Assembly (NCBI GenBank): GCA_013306675.1
Contig: JABLUY010000322.1
Coordinates: 1-33,907 of the forward strand
Direction of reading: 5' to 3'
Source: Thraustochytrium sp. TN22
Taxonomy: Eukaryota; Sar; Bigyra; Thraustochytrida; Thraustochytriidae
Length of the DNA: 33,907 bases
Positions 8,885 to 17,404 of the stretch are shown here, piece after piece (the stretch's first letter is position 1; the number at the start of each line of letters is the position of its first letter). Under the pieces are notes generated by a model. The model was given only the letters and a program-made list of their open reading frames with translations, was not told the DNA's origin and made no database searches. The position numbers were made by a program, and so were the translations under genes.

Positions 8885-10240
8885 TCATGGATGATGCGGA
8901 GAATGGCGCTGAATAAAGGCCATCACCTTGTCGTAGAGGTCGCGCGAGTGGTTACAGCCGGTCTCCCACTGAAGCTGGAAGCTGTGCGACTTGCCCGGGT
9001 ACACGTGGAGCCTAATGTCAGCATCCGGATTGTGCGACTTGGCCTTGTCGGTGAAGACCTGGACGGAGGGGTAGAAGATCTCAACGGCGCCCGCCGTCAA
9101 GAAAAGTGGGGGCATGCCGTGGAGGTCGGCGAGAATGGGCGAGGCGAGCACGTTGGACGCGGCGACCTCCGGGTTCGGAACGTACGCCCTGGCGGCGGCG
9201 TTGACGATGCCCGCGGTGAGAACGTCGAGGCTGGCGCGATCGGGGCAGTAGACGGCGTCATGGCGCAGGTCGAGCAGCGGGCTCATGATGACAGCGGCGG
9301 CCGGCATGGCGCGAGTGAGCTTGCGGGCCGGGTCAACGATGGCGCCAATGTGCGCGTCGAGTCCGTCCCGCAGGGCAATGAGCGTGGCTGCGACGAGGCC
9401 GCCGCCGGCACTTTCGCCTGCAAGCACAATGTCGGCAGGCGAGAGGTCCGGGAGGTTTGCGTGCCAGGAGAAGGCCTCTACGGCGTCGATGACAGCGGCT
9501 GGGAAGCGCGCCTCGGGCGCGAGCGCGTAGTCTGGCAGCACGACGACCATGTTGAAGGGGTCGGCGCGGCCGAAGGCGTGCTCGCCGTAGTGCCAGCCGA
9601 CAGCCTGTGAGGCCAGCATGGTGCCACTCACGTAGCCGCCACCGTGCATGTGCATGAGCCAGGTGATGGGCTTGGCCCGCAGGTCGGTGGTGACATTTGC
9701 GTTTGCGATGTTGTTGGCGTTGGCGGCCCTCTTTGGCGCACGCGCCCACCAGAGCTCGGCGATCAGGCGCTCCTCCGGGGTCACAGGGAGCCCAAGGCGA
9801 GCCTTGGCCATGGGCACGAGGCGCTTGGGGCAAATGGCGCGGCACGGCACGGCGCCGGCGCGGTAGTCGAAGACGGCGAAGCCAGCCTCGTCCATGGCGC
9901 GCGCGCTGGCGTGCGCCACGAGCTCAAATCCGCGGCGCATGAGCACGTAGTTGGCCTCGTCCGCCTCGGCCGCTGCCTGCAGGTACTCGGCGGCGCTACG
10001 CACGCCAGCCGTGGCGAGCTCTGTGGTCCAACTCCAGCCCTGGAACACGGGCTCGCCGCCACGCCACAGCCTGGCCAGGGCTGCGCCCGAAGCACCACGG
10101 AGAAAGTCGCGCACCAGCCCGAGAGCAAGCCACGCGTACAGCTCCGTCACGGACTGCGTCTTGGCAAGGCGCCTGGCCAGCAGCAGGCCCACGAGCGCCG
10201 CCGCCACGGCGCCCGACACCTGCCACTTCTTGACCAGCAT
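8885..10240 (-). CDS. Membrane-anchored alpha/beta hydrolase, HSL/arylacetamide-deacetylase type
   Basis: The product has 451 residues. It starts MLVKKWQVSGAVAAALVGLLL, a basic stretch then a hydrophobic helix, which suggests a signal anchor in the ER membrane. The oxyanion-hole motif HGGG lies near residue 198 (MHMHGGGYVSG), and the nucleophile elbow GESAGGG near 275. The catalytic histidine is in PGKSHSF near 419. The acid position falls in an AGAVEIFYPSV stretch, so it may be Glu rather than the usual Asp. These motifs define the hormone-sensitive-lipase (family IV) group, which hydrolyses short to medium acyl esters or neutral lipids; the true substrate is unknown. The start at 10240 is the first Met before the hydrophobic anchor. 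Confidence 0.85.
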   Translation of the reverse strand: MLVKKWQVSGAVAAALVGLLLARRLAKTQSVTELYAWLALGLVRDFLRGASGAALARLWRGGEPVFQGWSWTTELATAGVRSAAEYLQAAAEADEANYVLMRRGFELVAHASARAMDEAGFAVFDYRAGAVPCRAICPKRLVPMAKARLGLPVTPEERLIAELWWARAPKRAANANNIANANVTTDLRAKPITWLMHMHGGGYVSGTMLASQAVGWHYGEHAFGRADPFNMVVVLPDYALAPEARFPAAVIDAVEAFSWHANLPDLSPADIVLAGESAGGGLVAATLIALRDGLDAHIGAIVDPARKLTRAMPAAAVIMSPLLDLRHDAVYCPDRASLDVLTAGIVNAAARAYVPNPEVAASNVLASPILADLHGMPPLFLTAGAVEIFYPSVQVFTDKAKSHNPDADIRLHVYPGKSHSFQLQWETGCNHSRDLYDKVMAFIQRHSPHHP

Positions 10241-11540
10241 CTGTCTCTCCGGTGCTGGCTGCCAGCCGCACGCCGAGGCCGGGCAGCCGCCGATGAGTCG
10301 AGCGAGTCGAGCGAGTCGAGGAGAGTCTCGGCCGCGCTCCGCGCTCGCAGTTCGCGCTTTGTTGAATCGCGCGCGCGCGACGCGCTCTCAGGCTGGTCTT
10401 GACCCTGGCCAGCAAGCTCCGCACTGCAGCCTGGCTGCTGTGCCCAGGCTGTGCGCCGCGCGCTTCTGGCAGGCTGCTGCGCCGCTCACGTCAGTCCTGA
10501 CCCTGCGCACTGCGGCCGCGCCAGTGGTGGTGAACCGGCCCGGCCCGGCGGCATCAACTTCTCTGCTCAAGTTCATTCGCACCGCGGCCGCGGAGACCAG
10601 CACTGCACGAGCCTACTAGTACGCAGCCAGCGCGGCGCAGGTGACTTTCTAGCGAGCCGCCCTCGCGTGTTGCTTCTTGCCACGTTCTTGGCCGCGGCCG
10701 AGCTTCAACCTGGCTGGAATTTTGTCTTCACAAACAGTTACTGGCAGCCTGGCTGCAGTGCACTGGCAGCCTGCAGCCGACAGCCTGAGGCCGGCCACTC
10801 CGGGGGCCGGTCACCGGCAGGCTGCTCAGCACGCTGCCCTGCACGAGAGAGCGAGCGAGCGAGCGAGCGGCCCGGCGCGGGTACAGGTGCGATGTGGCAC
10901 AAGCGCGTGTTTGATGCGCGAGCGGTGACTGGCGAGCTAGCTACCGCGACGTGCTCGCTCGCAGTGAGGACTCCAATTGAGTATGTACCACACGGCTAAC
11001 AGCAAGGACCCAAGCCAAGAAGTCTGGGCAGGCGACCCTTGCGCGTATAACGGACTCACAGAGACGCGTCGTCACTTACATCTGCTGAGGCTTCTCGTCT
11101 ACATGCAACTTGGCAGGACAGGATTTTGCGAAGAGCTCGTTCGCCACCATGGCGTAGGCCTCTTGCAGCTTGAGGCTGCATTCCAATGCAGCCGGCTTGC
11201 AGCATCCAAGCCAGGCCTTGCTGACGGACCCAGGCCAAAGAATATGTCTCTCGCTCTGGAGCGGCAACCCTGGCGTGTGACATGGACTCAGAGAGACGGG
11301 TCGTTACTCACATCGGCTGCGGCGGCTCCTCTTCATGCAGCTCGGCGGGAAAGGATTCTGTGACGAGAGCAAGCTCATACCCCGCCATGGCGCAGGCCTC
11401 GTGTCGCTTGAGGCTGCATTCCGATGAAGCCGGCTTGCAGCATCCAAAGCCAGGCCTTGCTGTGATTTGGTGACCACTTTGCAGTGAAACGAGCAGATCA
11501 AATCAGGCAGAGAATATGAGTTATGGACGTGTGGGAACAA
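10241..11540. other. Gene-poor stretch between esterase and eS25
   Basis: No complete gene is recognisable. The right part holds the direct duplication at 11006-11464. The left part is low complexity, with repeated CTGGCAGCCTG words around 10740-10790 and a GAGC tract at about 10848-10870. Confidence 0.6.
11006..11464. repeat. Imperfect tandem duplication, two units of about 220 and 239 bp
   Basis: Unit 1 (11006-11225) and unit 2 (11226-11464) both start GGACCCA(A/G)GCCAA. Both share GGACTCA(C)AGAGACG, a TTGAGGCTGCATTCC core and a GCCAGGCCTTGCTG end, with scattered substitutions and small indels. On the minus strand each unit has an acceptor-like ATGCAG followed, about 100 bases on, by a consensus donor: GTAAGT at 11079 and GTGAGT at 11311. 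The intervening segments are 96 nt (11080-11175) and 102 nt (11312-11413), both multiples of three. I recognise no protein family in them. Confidence 0.85.
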
Positions 11541-12130
11541 TTACTCCTTGCTGCCCGGAGCGCGCGTGTAGATCCACTGCTTCTGGTGGTGCACAATGGG
11601 CTTGATGAGGCCCATGCCCTGAAGCTCCAAGATGGCTCGCCGGGCGAGGGAGCCGTTGATCTTGAGCCGCTCCACCACGGTGGCGACCGAGATAAGCTTC
11701 ATCTTGGGCACATCAGCCTTGAGCTTCTCGTACACAGGCTTCTCGAAGAGGACGGCGTTGAACGCCTTCTCGCGGACCTTGCCCTTGGCCCACTTCTTCT
11801 TCTTGCCCTTGTTGCCGCCCGCCATGGCGGCCTTGGCCTTGGCCTCCTTCGACTTCTGCTGCTTCACCGCCTGTTTGTCATGATTTCGTCAGTACATCGC
11901 GTCGCTCCATCAGTCGCACCTCCCCCCCCCGGCCGCGCCACTCCCAAGACGAGCGGCCGCACAGGCCGGCGCTCCGTAGGCATAGAGCACGTCAAGGCCA
12001 GCGCTGCGTCGCCCGGCAGCCGTCGCCAGATCGCTCGCTCGCTCGCTCGCTGGCTGGTCGGCCAGCTCCCGCTCGCTCGCGCCTGCCGCCCGCCCGTCAT
12101 CAACCTCCGTGGTCGTCCATCCTATCCCGC

Positions 12131-12161
<31 letters not shown>

Positions 12162-12263
12162 AAGAGCGGGCTTCCGCGCTGCGCGCCCGCGCCCGCGCCC
12201 GCGCCCGCCGCCGCCGCGCGCGCCACGCCGCCGCGCGCCACGCCGCCGCCGCGCACGTACCAT
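11541..12263 (-). CDS. RPS25: 40S ribosomal protein eS25 (RPS25), intron after the start codon
   Basis: The body (11541..11870) encodes [23 protein letters not shown] and continues through [16 protein letters not shown] to YTRAPGSKE, which is the eS25 winged-helix protein of the small ribosomal subunit. There is no ATG at the start of this frame. A consensus acceptor (AAACAG) ends at 11871, preceded by a CTGAC branch-like site. Upstream, CACCATGGTACGT at 12263 places an ATG directly before a GTACGT donor. Joining 12261..12263 to 11541..11870 gives [10 protein letters not shown]..., 110 residues, with a 390-nt intron. The alternative is an internal ATG ([11 protein letters not shown]), which would lose about 15 residues. 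It diverges from VPS29. Confidence is high for identity and moderate for exon 1. Confidence 0.88.
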
Positions 12264-12368
12264 GGTGCCGGAGAAGGGTCGCCTTCAATGGTCTGCCCGC
12301 GCCGCCGCGCCGCGACACGAGCGCCCTCGCCGCCGCCACCGACCGCCGCACGATACCGCGCCGTACCG

Positions 12369-12380
12369 TACCCTAACCCT
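12369..12380. promoter_or_regulatory. Telomere-like (CCCTAA) element upstream of eS25
   Basis: TACCCTAACCCT lies about 106 bases upstream of the eS25 start codon. Telo-box elements of this kind are known in promoters of plant ribosomal protein genes; a role here is inference. Confidence 0.3.
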
Positions 12381-12763
12381 GGCCTTGCGGCGGTTCTTGC
12401 GGCGCTCCTCGTGCGGCCGCGGCGCGGCGCGCAGGGCGTTCGAGACGTTCGGGACGTTCGGTGCGTTTGTTCCTGTGTTCGGATGCGGCCTGGGGTGGCA
12501 ACTAGAACGCGGAGTCCGGGCCCCTGGGTCGCGCAAGTGGCCGTGACCGTCGTGACGGCGGCGGAAAGGGCGGGTGGCGGCGGCGGAAGTGGAGAATGGC
12601 GCGCGTGCAAGTGGGGCTCGACCTGGCTGACAAGGGGCGGCGCGGCGAACTTGAAGGCCGGCGGCGGCGGAGGCGAAGAAGATCGATCGCGGTCGTCCGG
12701 CCACGTCGCAGACAGACCGAGGCTCGCGGGAGCGGAGGCGAGGCGAGGCGAGGCGAAGTGCTG

Positions 12764-12830
12764 CGCGGCTTGGCGCGGCTCGGCGCGGCTTGGCGCGGCT
12801 CGGCGCGGCTCGGCGCGGCTTGGCGCGGCC
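12764..12830. repeat. 10-bp tandem array of (C/T)GGCGCGGCT
   Basis: Nearly seven 10-bp units alternate between CGGCGCGGCT and TGGCGCGGCT, ending about 28 bases before the VPS29 start codon. The T-containing units read TTGGCGCG across junctions, resembling an E2F half-site. A 10-bp period puts each copy on the same helical face. Confidence 0.85.
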
Positions 12831-12858
12831 TGGCCGGCGACGCGGCGAAGAGCGAAAG

Positions 12859-13649
12859 ATGTCATATGGCGAGGTGCGTGAAGCGAGCCGGCCGGCGGCA
12901 GCGCGACCAAGACTGACGACTCGGAGGGCGCGACACACAGCTGGTCGTGGTGCTAGGGGACATGCACATCCCGCACCGCGCCGCAGCAATCCCGGAGAGC
13001 TTTCAGAAGATGCTCATCCCGAACAAGACGCAGCACGTGCTGTGCACTGGCAACGTCTGCACCAAGGAGCAGTACGACTTCCTCAAGACGCTGGCGCCCA
13101 GCGTGCACGTGGTGCGCGGCGACATGGACGAAGTGAGTACGGAGAGCTGCGCTGCGCGCTGTGGTTGGATGGCGTCAATGCGGTGCTAACCTGGTCGCGC
13201 TCGCGACGCGCTGCACAGTTGCCGACCTTGCCTGAGGACGCCATCGTGAAGATCGGGGACTTTACGATCGGTGTCTGCCACGGGCACCAGATCGTGCCGT
13301 GGGGCGATTTGGAAAGCCTCGCCTGCTACGCACGTCAGGTACGTCTTGTGCGCGCGCAGCCTTTTCCGCTTCTGCTGGGCATTGCTGCTGACGGGGTAGG
13401 CCATGATGCGCGCAGCTCGACGTGGACATCCTCGTGACGGGCCACACGCACCGCAACTCGACCGTCGAGCACGATGGGAGGTTCTTCGTGAATCCGGGGT
13501 CCATCACTGGCGCGGCGAGCGGCTTCACGCGGCCCGTGACCGCAAGCTTCATCTGCCTGAGCATCAAGGGCAGCGTGGCCACCACCTACGTGTATGAGAT
13601 GGAGGACGGCGAGGTGAAGATCCAAAAGGTCAAGTTCACCAAGCAGTAG
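12859..13649 (+). CDS. VPS29: VPS29, retromer subunit; four exons
   Basis: Exons are 12859..12873, 12941..13132, 13219..13338 and 13416..13649, joining to 186 residues. All three introns are phase 0 and 67, 86 and 77 nt long, with donors GTGCGT, GTGAGT and GTACGT and acceptors ACAG, ACAG and GCAG. The protein reads [20 protein letters not shown], then [68 protein letters not shown] and a [14 protein letters not shown] end. This is VPS29, the metallophosphoesterase-fold scaffold that binds VPS35 in retromer for endosome-to-Golgi or plasma-membrane retrieval. The length matches the family. The 15-nt first exon is the least certain part; the other joins are fixed by homology. Confidence 0.93.
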
Positions 13650-14049
13650 CGTTCACCAAGCAGTAGCTTAGTTAGGTAGGTCTGATCGTTGACGACGCCG
13701 TGCCTTGCTGTGTACCTTGCTGTTTCTTTCTTTCTGTAGCTACCACGTCCAAGGAAGGTTGACCACGAGGAACTTGCCTTGCGCTGAAGGCAGCTCCGCC
13801 GCCAGCGCTGTGCACGGCCACGCCGCGCGCAGCAATCAATGGCAAGAAGCAAGCGAAGCGGCAGGCGGCGTAGGCGCGGCGCCTCGTTCGACGCGCGCGA
13901 TGAGCTGTGCTCCTGCTTCCGAGATTGTGGACGCAACGACCTGAGGAGGCAGTCAGGCTGAGTCAGCCGCAGTCAGCCAGCCTGCCAAGGCCAGTGGCGT
14001 GCAAGCAAGCAGCCTGCAGTGGTGCCAGGCCCTGGCGCCGCCGTGCGCC

Positions 14050-14496
14050 TCACCGACCGCCACGCCACTGGCATGCTCCGAGTCGAACCATCCGAGTCGA
14101 GCCATCCAACAACACTTGTAGCGGCGGCCACTCGAACGAGATTGTCCGCTTCCCGCCTGGCTGGCCGGCGGCTGCGGCCGACTGCCGCGTCTGCGGGCAA
14201 GAAGGCGGCGCAAGGCGGCGCTCCGCTCGCCGCCGTTCGTCAGCGTGCGCGCCAGCGCCAGCGCGGGGCCTGGATGTGGCCTCTGGCCCGCTCTTCTGGC
14301 CCGCCAGCCTCCGCGCCGGAGTCCCTGCCAGTGCGCCTCCCTCCCTCGCTGAGGCTCGCTCGGCTCGAGTTCTCTTTCCGAACGACGCCGGCCAGCAGGG
14401 CAGGTCCGCCAGCCGCCCCTGCCCGGCCGCCGCCGCGAAGCTCCGCCGACCGCGACACGCCGACGCGGTGACGGCCAGAGGTCGCCGCGCCGCCAT
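14050..14496 (-). CDS. Doubtful ORF starting in a perfect CAAGATGGCGGC element
   Basis: A 148-codon frame begins MAARRPLAVTASACRGRRSF. The first 35 or so residues are Arg-, Ala- and Ser-rich without acidic residues, like a mitochondrial presequence. The rest is low complexity with no recognisable domain, so if real this may be only a first exon, although I see no clear donor. A 44-codon frame upstream (14529..14663) ends in a TGATG overlap with the in-frame upstream ATG at 14529. I list it only because of the start context. Confidence 0.15.
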   Translation of the reverse strand: MAARRPLAVTASACRGRRSFAAAAGQGRLADLPCWPASFGKRTRAERASAREGGALAGTPARRLAGQKSGPEATSRPRAGAGAHADERRRAERRLAPPSCPQTRQSAAAAGQPGGKRTISFEWPPLQVLLDGSTRMVRLGACQWRGGR

Positions 14497-14500
14497 CTTG
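14489..14500 (-). promoter_or_regulatory. Perfect TISU/YY1-type element
   Basis: The minus strand reads CAAGATGGCGGC, matching all twelve positions of SAASATGGCGGC, which in animals is both a YY1 site and a translation initiator for short leaders. No confirmed gene starts here. Confidence 0.45.
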
Positions 14501-15640
14501 GCTTCAAGCCTTCTGTCAATGTTCAACATCAGTTGTCACTCGCGTCCGAGTCGCGTCGGTCCTTGCGCGAGTCCGGGTCCGAGTCGCCCTGCTCGCTCAC
14601 GGCCGTTAGGCGCTTCAAGTCGGTGCGCGAGGAAGGAACCTGAACCAACGCGCGGCCCGCCATCGGTGGTGGTTGGTGGTTGGAGGTCGTGCTGGCCGGA
14701 GGGGGAGAGAGAGAGAGTGAGAGAGAGAGAGACCCGGCGAGATCTGGCCGAGCCCCGCCTGGCCAGGCCTGGGCTGGCCTGGCCTGGGCTGGCCTGGCCT
14801 GCGACGCAGAGCAGCGCTGGCGCCGCAGCCGCAGCGGCAGCGGCAAACCTGGCAGCCTGCCAGTGGTGTCTTTCGGAGCGCGGCCGAAATTTCCTCGCAC
14901 TGCCCGCAGCCCGCAGCGCCCCCGCACGTCATGGATAGCAAGCATCGTGAGAGCGGCGAGTCGGGCCAGAACGCAGGAAACGAAAGGCTGGGTTGGATGG
15001 ATGTACTGCCGCACGGCTGGCCGGCCGGGCTGGCCGCACGCCGCGCGCCTCCGAGGCCGCGGGCAGGAGCCCGCGTTCGCCGCCCTCGCCGGAGCTGCCT
15101 GCCTGGCGCGCTCAGGCGGGCAGCAGCCCAAGGTCTTGGACAGCGAGGCCGGCCACGGCACCGCAGCCTGAGGCTGCCATCCCTGCCTGGCATTTGATTC
15201 CGGTTCCTCCACCGGCGGCGGGCACGAGCGCTCGCCAGAGAGCCGTGGTATGAACATTGCCAGGAAGGAGCGCCTCGGCAGCCTCGGCAGCAGCCTCGGC
15301 TGCGGCTTCAGCGGCGCGCGGCGCGGCGGCGGCGCGGCGGCGGGTGGGAGCCGCGCTCGGCTGAGCCAGCGTGCGACCGCCGGCCTGACCCTGCCCGGCC
15401 GTCTGCCTGGCGCTCGCGGCTCGCCATCGCTCGGCGGCGCGCGGCGCGCGGCGAGCAGGTCAGCTCGTCGCGGGACGACCCGAAGCGGCGGTGCGCCGGG
15501 GCGAGCAGCTGGCTGCCTGCCTCAGCCCCCGCACCGAGCGAGCAAGCGGGCGGCCATCACCGAGCTGGCGCCGCCCGCGCCAGTCGGCGGCGTGGCGAGC
15601 CGCGAGCGCGAGCGCGCGGCGCGGGCGCGCTCCGCCGTCG

Positions 15641-15659
15641 GCCGGCCGGCCGGCCGGCC
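15641..15659. repeat. GGCC palindromic repeat
   Basis: About five tandem GGCC units form a self-complementary run within the gene-poor stretch. Confidence 0.85.
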
Positions 15660-16219
15660 ATGCGAACCCGAACTGATGTGAGGCTTGCTTGGGCTCGCTG
15701 CCACGCACGACCACGCACGACTCGCAGCGAGAAGAGAAGAGGGACGGCGCGGGACGCGCGCGGAGCGTCCCTGCGCGACCGCGCTGTCAGCAGCGAGACC
15801 GGGCGAGGCGAGGCGAGGCGCGGCGAGGCGAGGCTAGGCTCGCCACGCTGAGCTGACCGCCGCGCCGCGGCCTGGCTGCGGCGCGCCGCGGCGCTGCGCC
15901 GCGCGGCGGTGCCTGCGGCGCGGCGGCGCGGCAGACCTGAGTCCCGCCGCCCGCGCGCGAGGTGCAGCGCAGCACGGCGCAGCAGGCGGGCAGGCAGGCA
16001 GGCGAGCAAGGGCGACGACAGCACAGCCGCGGCGCGGCGTCGAGGCCGCCGCGTCCCGGCCCCTTCTCCACGCGGGCGCGCGGGCGCGCGGTGGCGGCGC
16101 TTCGCCTCGGCGCCGGGCTTGGCGCCGCGCGCAGTCGACCGCAGGCAGGCCCTGCGCGGCGCGCCCTGGGCTAGCTCGGCAGTGATAGCTGGCAGGGGCT
16201 GACGTAGCCGTGCTCGGCC

Positions 16220-16247
16220 GGCTCGGCTCGGCTCGGCTCGGCTCGGT
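16220..16247. repeat. Pentanucleotide (GGCTC)n tract
   Basis: About five copies of GGCTC in the gene-poor stretch about 1.1 kb upstream of the zinc-finger gene. Confidence 0.85.
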
Positions 16248-17324
16248 CGGGCGCAGCCTCGGTTTAGCGGCTCGGCTCAGCGCCGCTCGGCGCGGCTCAG
16301 CCGCGGAGGCCTGCGGCGCGACCGCCGGCGGCGCATCCGTGCGCGGGCCGGGCCCGGGTGCAAGCTTGCAAGCCCCAGCCAGGCGAGCGCGCGAGCGAGC
16401 GAGCGCGCGAGGAGGTTAGCGCGGCGAACGAAAGGCGACGAAAGAAGGAAAGAAGAAGCCCCGCCGGCGGCGCGCGTGCGAGGCAAGCGTCTGCCTGCCA
16501 GGCCCTGCCTGCCTGCAAAAGGGAAAGGCGCGCGCGGAGCTCCGCTCGCGCAGTCGCACCCTTGGTGGCGAGAGCGCGCAGAGGCGCGCGCGGGCCTGGG
16601 CTCGACGCGGCGGAGGGGGGCGGCGGTCGCCAGGAGCGCTCGCTGCCGACGACACGCTGGCAAGGAGGGTTTCGAGCGCCATTCGCGAGCGGCTGGCTGC
16701 CATCACCAGACCAGCCAGGCAGGCGGCGGCAGGCGCTAATTCCATACATTCCATCCAATCGCACGTAACTAGCGAGCGAGCGAGCGAGCACATTGCACGC
16801 ACGTGGACGCACGTCAACGCACGCGAGGTCGTGGGCTCATCCGCGGTCGTCCGCCAGCACTGTCGTCGTCGTCCGCGGCGCGCGCGCGAGCCTGAGGAGC
16901 CCAACGAGCCGAGCCGCGCCGATAACGGGGGAAAGGGAGTGCCGCAGGCAGCGCAGCCCACCTAAGCGAGCAAGCAAGCCGTGGAGCGGACGCGCGCCGA
17001 GCCCGGCGCGCGTGGCGCGAAAGGAAGAAGCGGGCGAGCGCGCGCGCGCGCGGCGCGCTGCCACCGGCAGGCAGGCAGGCACTGGCAGGCACTGGCAGGC
17101 AGGCCCACCCCGCCTCCTTTTCGCCACGACGTGGCGGCTCCTGCTGCCATCACCACTGCTCAGCGCTCTGCTGCCCAGTGTCTTCTTCCCTTCCTGCGCG
17201 GCGAGCAGCCTGTTTTTGCCTCCGACTGGCGGGTAGGCGCGCGCGGTGCACGAGGTAGGCGGGCCGGGCCAGCAGAGCGAAAACCGGTGACCGGCCGCGA
17301 CCGCAGCGGGCTAGCTAGCGCCAG

Positions 17325-17360
17325 CGAGCGAGCGAGCGAGCGAGCGAGCGGGCGAGCGGG
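17325..17360. repeat. (GAGC)n tract in the leader of the zinc-finger gene
   Basis: Eight or more GAGC units with slight decay (GAGCGGGC) end about 37 bases before the start codon at 17397. Comparable tracts precede both lipase-like genes. Confidence 0.88.
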
Positions 17361-17392
17361 CGCGGCGGTTGCGAGAGGGGGGAGGGGGGAGA

Positions 17393-17404
17393 CAAGATGG
17401 CGCC
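17393..17404 (+). promoter_or_regulatory. TISU/YY1-type element over the start of the YY1-like gene
   Basis: CAAGATGGCGCC overlaps the start codon and matches 11 of 12 positions of SAASATGGCGGC. If the encoded factor keeps YY1 specificity, it could bind its own gene. Confidence 0.4.

Larger units (their letters stand above)
12264..12858. promoter_or_regulatory. Divergent promoter region of eS25 and VPS29
   Basis: About 595 bases separate the two opposing start codons. It contains a telomere-like TACCCTAACCCT at 12369-12380, near the eS25 side, and GGCGA-type repeats at about 12736-12760. A 10-bp tandem array at 12764-12830 lies close to VPS29. No gene is supported inside it. Confidence 0.55.
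13650..17396. other. 3.7-kb gene-poor, repeat-rich stretch
   Basis: The left end is the VPS29 3' flank. The rest is very GC-rich and low complexity. It holds a GGCCTGGCCTGGGCT tandem near 14764-14802, a GA-rich run near 14700-14735, GGCC repeats at 15641-15659, GGCTC repeats at 16220-16247, and several GAGC and GGCA tracts. The right part is probably the promoter and leader of the zinc-finger gene. Long open frames exist on both strands, but their composition is that of GC-rich noncoding DNA. One candidate start (minus strand, 14496) is listed separately. Confidence 0.6.

Noticed and set aside
11523-12881. 452-codon plus-strand frame across eS25 and its promoter
   Set aside because: It runs antisense to eS25 and then through GC-rich repeats, with no domain content.
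14529-15257. 242-codon minus-strand frame as a full gene
   Set aside because: Most of it is translated microsatellite (SLSLSL, ARPAQARPAQ). Only the last 44 codons look protein-like, and those are reported as part of a finding.
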